Assembly (NCBI GenBank): GCA_965247435.1
Contig: OZ252019.1
Span: 1,612,001 to 1,676,000, forward strand
Direction: 5' to 3'
DNA length: 64,000 nt
Source: Ilyomonas sp965247435
GTDB lineage: Bacteria; Bacteroidota; Bacteroidia; Chitinophagales; Chitinophagaceae
Shown here: positions 58,772 through 64,000 of the stretch, one piece after another
How positions within the stretch are numbered: position 1 is the first letter of the stretch
Layout: the number at the start of each line of letters is the position of its first letter
Program-made: the position numbers and the translations under genes
The notes under the pieces: model-generated
Database searches by the model: none
Told to the model about the DNA's origin: nothing
The model's input: only the letters and a program-made list of their open reading frames with translations

Positions 58772-60559
58772 ATGAAAATCTTTATTATGGTGTTTCTCCT
58801 GCTCGGATTTAGTGCACGCAGTTCGGCACAAGCCAACGTTACACTATCCAATTTATCACAAGCCACTAAGATCAATGCCAGCCTGAAACCTAAGACAACC
58901 GGTGTGCTGGATCTTGGTAAAACAGACAGCGCCTGGAAGAATTTGTATTTGAACGGAAGTGTTTTTTTAAATGGAAAGCAAACAGTTCACAGTGCTAGTG
59001 ACGACAGTGACAATATTTTAATAGGGACGGGAGCCGGTATAAATATTACGACCGGCATTGAGAATATAGCGCTTGGCAATTCGGCCCTGAACCAAAACCA
59101 AACCGGCAGCGGCAATATTGCAATTGGTAAAGGCGCACTTTTCATAAATAGCGCTTCCAACAATACGGCCGTAGGTGACCAGGCAATGGAAAATAATACT
59201 ACCGGAATCTATAATTCTTCTCTTGGCTATAAGACCCTTTTCTCAAATACTTCCGGAATAGAAAATATAGCGGTTGGTGCGTTGGTTTTACAGGCAAATA
59301 CAACAGGTAACCAGAATACGGCGATTGGTTTTAATAGCATGCCTGTAAATACCAGCGGTTCTTACAACACTGCTACCGGGCTTGCAACATTATTTAGTAA
59401 TACAACCGGCTATAGTAATGTCGCAACCGGTTACTCATCCTTAAGTGATAATACAACAGGATATCAAAACACCGCTAGCGGTGTTTCCGCTATGGCGAAT
59501 AACACGTCCGGCATTTTAAATACAGCGAGTGGTTTTGTTGCTCTTAACTCTAATACTACAGGAAGCTACAATACAGCTATTGGTGTAAGAGCTTTATATT
59601 ACAATACTACTCAGGCAAAAAATACAGCAGTAGGGTATGCAGCCGGAGATAATCACACTTCTTCGGCTTCTACCTTTCTGGGGCATGGCGCCTCGACAAC
59701 TGTTGATGCTGTTGATAATTCAATGGCATTAGGCTTCCTGGCCTCCGTTTCAGCAAGTAACCAGGTGCGCGTAGGTAATAGCAATGTTAAAAGTATCGGC
59801 GGATTTGTTGGCTGGAGTAATATTTCGGACGGACGGGTAAAGAAAAATATTAAGCAAAATGTGCCGGGACTTTCCTTTATCAATAAGTTGAATCCTGTTA
59901 CCTACAACCTTGATTTGACTGCTGCTGATAAAATTTTGGGCATAGCAGGAGTAAAAAATGATAAAGGGAAAGAGCCGGATGCATTAGAAGCAGCCGCCCG
60001 TAAAACAAAAGAACAAATTATTTATACCGGTTTTATAGCACAGGATGTGGAGAAAGCAGCCAAATTGTTGAACTACGATTTCAGCGGTGTGGATGCAGCA
60101 AAGAATGATAAAGACTTATATGGCTTACGGTATGCCGAATTTGTAGTGCCCTTAGTAAAAGCTGTACAGGAATTAAGTAAAACCAATGACGCATTGCAAC
60201 AACAAATGAATGCCCAGCAAAAAGAAATAGAGGAGCTGAATGCAATGTTATTGAGCAGTAATCAAAGTAGCAGCAGTTCACTTCAAACCGGCGTAAAACT
60301 GCCTGGCGTTGCATTAGGGCAAAATGTTCCGAATCCATTCACCGGCACAACAACGATTACCTATAGTTTACCTACAAAGTTTACCGACGCGCAAATGATT
60401 ATTACGGATGAAGGCGGCAAACAGCTAAAGCAGTTCAACCTCAGCAGCAGCGGTATGTTAAGCATGGACGCATCCTCCTTTTCATCAGGCACTTACTACT
60501 ACACTTTGCACATAGACGGAAAGCAATACGAAACGAAGAAAATGCAGGTTATAAAGTAG
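58772..60559 (+). CDS. T9SS-exported protein with S74 chaperone-type domain
   Basis: 595 residues. Signal peptide MKIFIMVFLLLGFSARSSAQ. Residues ~75-330 are ~24-residue repeats of the YadA/Hep_Hag-head type (TGNQNTAIGFNSMPVNTSGS). Residues ~348-450 form a Peptidase_S74-like intramolecular chaperone domain: SDGRVKKNIKQNVPGLSFINKLNPVTYNLD, TGFIAQDVEKAAKLLNYDFSG, YGLRYAEFVVPLVKAVQEL, then a coiled coil with the possible self-cleavage Ser in SDGR. The C-terminus (LGQNVPNPFTGTTTITYSLP...) is a T9SS sorting domain. Likely a trimeric surface fibre. Confidence 0.88.
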   Translation: MKIFIMVFLLLGFSARSSAQANVTLSNLSQATKINASLKPKTTGVLDLGKTDSAWKNLYLNGSVFLNGKQTVHSASDDSDNILIGTGAGINITTGIENIALGNSALNQNQTGSGNIAIGKGALFINSASNNTAVGDQAMENNTTGIYNSSLGYKTLFSNTSGIENIAVGALVLQANTTGNQNTAIGFNSMPVNTSGSYNTATGLATLFSNTTGYSNVATGYSSLSDNTTGYQNTASGVSAMANNTSGILNTASGFVALNSNTTGSYNTAIGVRALYYNTTQAKNTAVGYAAGDNHTSSASTFLGHGASTTVDAVDNSMALGFLASVSASNQVRVGNSNVKSIGGFVGWSNISDGRVKKNIKQNVPGLSFINKLNPVTYNLDLTAADKILGIAGVKNDKGKEPDALEAAARKTKEQIIYTGFIAQDVEKAAKLLNYDFSGVDAAKNDKDLYGLRYAEFVVPLVKAVQELSKTNDALQQQMNAQQKEIEELNAMLLSSNQSSSSSLQTGVKLPGVALGQNVPNPFTGTTTITYSLPTKFTDAQMIITDEGGKQLKQFNLSSSGMLSMDASSFSSGTYYYTLHIDGKQYETKKMQVIK

Positions 60560-60636
60560 TCATCATAAGTGAAATTGTTTTGTATTCAATGTCTTAAATA
60601 GACTAATTATTTACTAAAAAATTAAACAATACCAAT

Positions 60637-63450
60637 ATGAAACAGATTATTTATCCCTTAACATGCCTGCTGTTGCTAATTAGTCTGCCAGGTATGGCAC
60701 AGCCCGGCTCGTTAGATTTAACCTTCTCCGGCGATGGAAAAACAACCACCGGTTTTATGCTTCCTTCAGGCACACTAAGCGATGGAGCTTATTCAGTAGC
60801 TATACAGAGAGATGGGAAGATTGTAGTGGCTGGTTATTCTGATGATGCCGGTAATTACGACTTTGCCCTGGTACGCTATAATGCTAACGGCACCCTTGAT
60901 AACACATTTAATCTTGATGGTAAAGTAACTACCGACTTTGCAGGTCATGGTGAGGAAGCGTATTCAATAGCTATCCAGCGGGATGGTAAGATTGTAGTAG
61001 CGGGCACTTCTTACAACGGTGCTAATTATGACTTTGCACTGGCACGCTACAATGTGGACGGCACGCTTGACAATACATTTAGTGGTGATGGAAAGCTGAC
61101 CACAGACTTTGGAAGCAGTAATGATGAAGCGCATTCAGTAGCTATCCAGGGAGATGGAAAGATCGTGGTAGCAGGATACTCTTACAGTAATTCAAATGGC
61201 GAGGTTTTTAAGCATGATTTTGAGGTGGCACGTTATAATATAAATGGCACGCTTGACAATACATTTAGTGGTGATGGAAAGCTGACCACAGACATTGCAG
61301 GCACCTTTGATGGTGCAAGTTCGTTAGCTATCCAGGTGGATGGGAAAATTGTAGCAGCAGGTGAGTCTAATGATAGTCGTCATTACAACATTGCAGTTAT
61401 ACGCTATAATGCCGATGGTACACTTGACAATACATTTAGCGGTGACGGAAAGCAGACTACCAGCTTTGGACTTACTGCCGATTATGCCAACTCGGTGGCT
61501 GTTCAGGCAAATGGAAAAATTGTCGTGGCGGGCGAGTCTTATAAAGACGGTTCTTCTGATTTTGCATTGGTACGCTATAACTCTAACGGCTCACTTGACA
61601 ACACTTTTAGTGGCGATGGAATGCTGACTACCGCTATTGAAAGCGGTAACGACGAAGCGCATTCGGTAGCCATTCAGGGAGATGGCAAGATCGTAGCAGT
61701 AGGTTTTTCTGCTTCTGATTTTGCAGCAGTACGCTACAATGTTGATGGCTCACTTGATAATACTTTTAGTGGCGATGGAATGTTGACTACAATTATTGGA
61801 AGCAGCAGCGATGCTTATGCAGTAGCTATCCAGGGAGACAGTAAAATTGTAGCTGCAGGCGCATCTTACAGTAACGAAGGAGATTTTGCAGTTGTTCGCT
61901 ATAACAATAATGGTACAACCGATAATAGTTTTGCTAGTGATGGCAAGATCGTAACTAATATCGGTGGCCCTGATATTGCAGCCACCGATAATAGCTTCGC
62001 TGTAGCTGTTAAATCGAGTAATAAAATTGTCTTGGCAGGCACCAGTTCATTATCAGGGTCAGACTCTAAAAGTGATCTCGCACTTGTACAGTATAATACA
62101 GACGGCACAATAGATAACAGTTTTGGTTTCCAGGGTAAAGTATTGGGTGAGTTTGAAGGGGGCAAATTTGCAGCTAATGCTGTAGCTATTCAGCCCGATG
62201 ATAAAATTATTGTCGGAGGTTACTTCTTCAATACTAAAAGTTATTTTGCTCTTGTGCGTTATAATGCAAATGGTTCTCTTGACGCTACATTTGACCAGGA
62301 TGGCATTGTGACTACCAACATATCAGGAGTTGGCACTGATATCTGTCATTCTATAGTTGTGCAGCCGGATGGTAAAATACTGGCAGCCGGGTTTACGCAA
62401 AGTTGTTTAAATGGCTGTAATACTGATTTTGCACTGGTACGCTATAATACCAATGGTTCATTGGATAATACCTTTAGCGGGGATGGTATGCTAACCACCG
62501 ATTTTTCATCCCCTACCGATGTTATTAATTCAGTAGCCCTGCAGCCGGATGGTAAAATAGTAGTTGTCGGCTATACAAATAATGGCTCTAATAACGACAT
62601 TGCAATAGCAAGATACAATGCCGACGGCACCCTTGATAATACCTTCAGTGGCGATGGTAAACTAACAACAGGCTTCGGTAGGAATTATGATGATTACGGG
62701 CAATGCGTAAAGATACAAGCGGATGGAAAAATAATAGCAGGCGGGTACTCCGGAAAAACTTTAGTTAAAGATAATGATTTTGTATTAGTACGGTATAATA
62801 CTAACGGTACGCTAGATAATACTTTTAATAGTGTTGGCAGTGTAATAACAACTATAAATGGCACCTCTGCCGATTATTGCACTTCTATAATCCTTGAAGC
62901 AAGCGGAAAGATCATAGCTGGCGGCTATTATATAAATGCACAGGGGCATGCTGACTTTGCCCTATCGAGGTATTTAAGTAACGGAAAACTGGATAACACT
63001 TTTGGCGCTGCCAGCATAGTAACTACAGACTTTGCCTTCACTGATGATTATGGAACAGCAACAGCCATAGGAGGGGATGGTAAACTGGTAATGGCAGGCT
63101 ATTCCAATAATGACTTTGCTGTTGCCCGTTACAACTTAGCCGCTGCTCCTGCTGCTACCTTTACAAAAGCAGTCACCGCCAGTGAAGTCACTCAGCCTTC
63201 TTCGGTAGAAGTTTTTCCCAATCCATTCTTTTCAAAAGCCATCATCACCTATACAGTGGAAAAAGACGCAGCGGTAACCATAGACTTAGTGGATGCCGGC
63301 GGTCGGAAAATCAGAACAGCAGCGCATGAAAGAGCATCAAAAGGTATTCATCGCATTGAACTAAACAGGGAAAATTTAGCAGCCGGTATTTATTTCTTAC
63401 GGATTGCAAAAGATACAGAAGTGATGACAAAGAAAATAATTATTGAGTAG
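60637..63450 (+). CDS. Delta-60 repeat surface protein with T9SS tail, copy 2
   Basis: 937 residues, the same architecture as 55474-58278: signal peptide MKQIIYPLTCLLLLISLPGMAQ, about 14 delta-60 repeats, and a T9SS type A tail (VEVFPNPFFSKAIITYTVEKD...). The two align over their whole length, including the divergent central part (KVLGEFEGGKFAANAVAIQ against MVLGEFEGGDFTANAAAIQ), so they arose by whole-gene duplication and have since diverged. It follows the S74 gene by 77 bp and may share its transcript. Confidence 0.9.
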   Translation: MKQIIYPLTCLLLLISLPGMAQPGSLDLTFSGDGKTTTGFMLPSGTLSDGAYSVAIQRDGKIVVAGYSDDAGNYDFALVRYNANGTLDNTFNLDGKVTTDFAGHGEEAYSIAIQRDGKIVVAGTSYNGANYDFALARYNVDGTLDNTFSGDGKLTTDFGSSNDEAHSVAIQGDGKIVVAGYSYSNSNGEVFKHDFEVARYNINGTLDNTFSGDGKLTTDIAGTFDGASSLAIQVDGKIVAAGESNDSRHYNIAVIRYNADGTLDNTFSGDGKQTTSFGLTADYANSVAVQANGKIVVAGESYKDGSSDFALVRYNSNGSLDNTFSGDGMLTTAIESGNDEAHSVAIQGDGKIVAVGFSASDFAAVRYNVDGSLDNTFSGDGMLTTIIGSSSDAYAVAIQGDSKIVAAGASYSNEGDFAVVRYNNNGTTDNSFASDGKIVTNIGGPDIAATDNSFAVAVKSSNKIVLAGTSSLSGSDSKSDLALVQYNTDGTIDNSFGFQGKVLGEFEGGKFAANAVAIQPDDKIIVGGYFFNTKSYFALVRYNANGSLDATFDQDGIVTTNISGVGTDICHSIVVQPDGKILAAGFTQSCLNGCNTDFALVRYNTNGSLDNTFSGDGMLTTDFSSPTDVINSVALQPDGKIVVVGYTNNGSNNDIAIARYNADGTLDNTFSGDGKLTTGFGRNYDDYGQCVKIQADGKIIAGGYSGKTLVKDNDFVLVRYNTNGTLDNTFNSVGSVITTINGTSADYCTSIILEASGKIIAGGYYINAQGHADFALSRYLSNGKLDNTFGAASIVTTDFAFTDDYGTATAIGGDGKLVMAGYSNNDFAVARYNLAAAPAATFTKAVTASEVTQPSSVEVFPNPFFSKAIITYTVEKDAAVTIDLVDAGGRKIRTAAHERASKGIHRIELNRENLAAGIYFLRIAKDTEVMTKKIIIE

Positions 63451-63664
63451 TGTAAGCTTCTATGCCATCTGTAGTATTCTTTATTATAAGTGTTGGAAAT
63501 AATGGGTCTGGTTGAATTATAAATACAGCAACCACCAGAGAAAAGCAACCTGCTTATTCAGTAGTACAAAAAAGCTGAACAGTAAAATGATTACCTGGCC
63601 ATAAGAAAGCCGACTAATCAATAGTTGTCTTTTATTATCATCCTGAATATTTAAAACATCTTGT

Positions 63665-64000
63665 ATGAACGGTTTATTATCAACTCAAAGTTCTCAGCCT
63701 GGCTCATGCAACCAGAAAATTTTCACCAATAAGTTACTAAGTAAAATAATAGCATCAGTATTTTGCCTGGTACTATTTGTTACTACTTATGCCCAGGAGG
63801 ATACTTTGTATTATAACAAGGGCATAGAGAAACTACAAAGCCGCCGGTTTGAAGAAGCAATAAAATTATTCGACAAAGCAATTGAATTTAACCCTGCTCT
63901 TTCTGTAGCCTGGGTGGACAGGGGATATGCTAAAAACAATCTTAAACTTTTTGAAGCTGCTTTAACTGACTTTAATGAAGCTATAAAAATTAATCCTGCT
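63665..64000 (+). CDS. TPR-repeat protein, cut by the window edge
   Basis: 112 codons visible from ATG 63665, open to the right edge. An N-terminal hydrophobic export segment (IIASVFCLVLFVTTYAQ, after a 30-residue polar lead) is followed by tetratricopeptide repeats (YYNKGIEKLQSRRFEEAIKLFDKAIEFNPALSVAWVDRGYAKNNLKLFEAALTDFNEAIKINPA). Probably a periplasmic or surface scaffold protein; what follows the TPRs is not visible. Confidence 0.82.
   Translation, partial: MNGLLSTQSSQPGSCNQKIFTNKLLSKIIASVFCLVLFVTTYAQEDTLYYNKGIEKLQSRRFEEAIKLFDKAIEFNPALSVAWVDRGYAKNNLKLFEAALTDFNEAIKINPA

Overview
The window reads as chromosome of a Bacteroidota bacterium, most likely a member of the Chitinophagaceae or a close relative. 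The support is internal: C-terminal type IX secretion (T9SS) sorting domains, delta-60 repeat proteins, two-component-propeller repeats, paired ferritin-like Tat proteins, promoters of the TAnnTTTG type, weak Shine-Dalgarno signals, and an AT-rich sequence with AT-rich gaps. No rRNA, tRNA or CRISPR array was seen.

Positions 1-5.5 kb, and again about 10.7-12.7 kb, form an accessory region made of short, mostly unrecognised genes all on the + strand. They are separated by long imperfect hairpins that behave like integron attC sites. The strongest evidence is that the GTT-type box opening each unit is complementary to the AAC-type box closing the same unit (9/9, 9/9, 8/10, 8/9, 8/9, then 8/9 and 8/10 in the second block). 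That is the arrangement expected of gene cassettes that were once circles. No integrase gene is in the window. An IS3-family element sits in one cassette, and several cassette genes are broken (a frameshifted VOC gene and a nucleotidyltransferase with an in-frame stop). Between the blocks lie an acyltransferase, two small membrane proteins, a secreted amidohydrolase, an FnIII-like protein and an array of eleven phased ACAAGCTTGT palindromes. From 7.6 to 15.7 kb the gaps carry two further dispersed repeat families: a ~117-bp inverted-repeat element and a 75-bp double-hairpin repeat. Some copies lie inside the loops of attC-like sites.

From 13.7 to 29.9 kb the content is mostly ordinary chromosome: DinB-like protein, propeller protein, GNAT, DUF885 lipoprotein, sirtuin, saccharopine dehydrogenase-like enzyme, GYF_2 protein, UvrA, ECF sigma factor, AtpG, ScpB, GT2 and RsmG. 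From 29.9 to 40.6 kb is a surface-polysaccharide locus: Wza-like and Wzc-like export proteins, sulfotransferase, flippase and O-antigen ligase/polymerase on the - strand. A divergent MBOAT acyltransferase/SGNH-like pair on the + strand probably modifies the polymer. From 40.6 to 54 kb are a very large envelope protein, a glycine-rich RRM protein, a secreted lactonase, two ferritin-like Tat proteins, small lipoproteins and cytidylate kinase.

From 53.2 kb to the right edge is a surface-protein cluster: an HTH regulator, an outer-membrane protein, two ~935-residue delta-60 proteins with T9SS tails, a T9SS-tailed protein with an S74-type chaperone domain, and a TPR protein cut by the window edge. 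A ~260-bp segment holding the regulator's start and upstream region is duplicated in front of the S74 gene. There it is fused to the stump of a third delta-60 gene, so copying of a promoter region may have placed neighbouring genes under common control.
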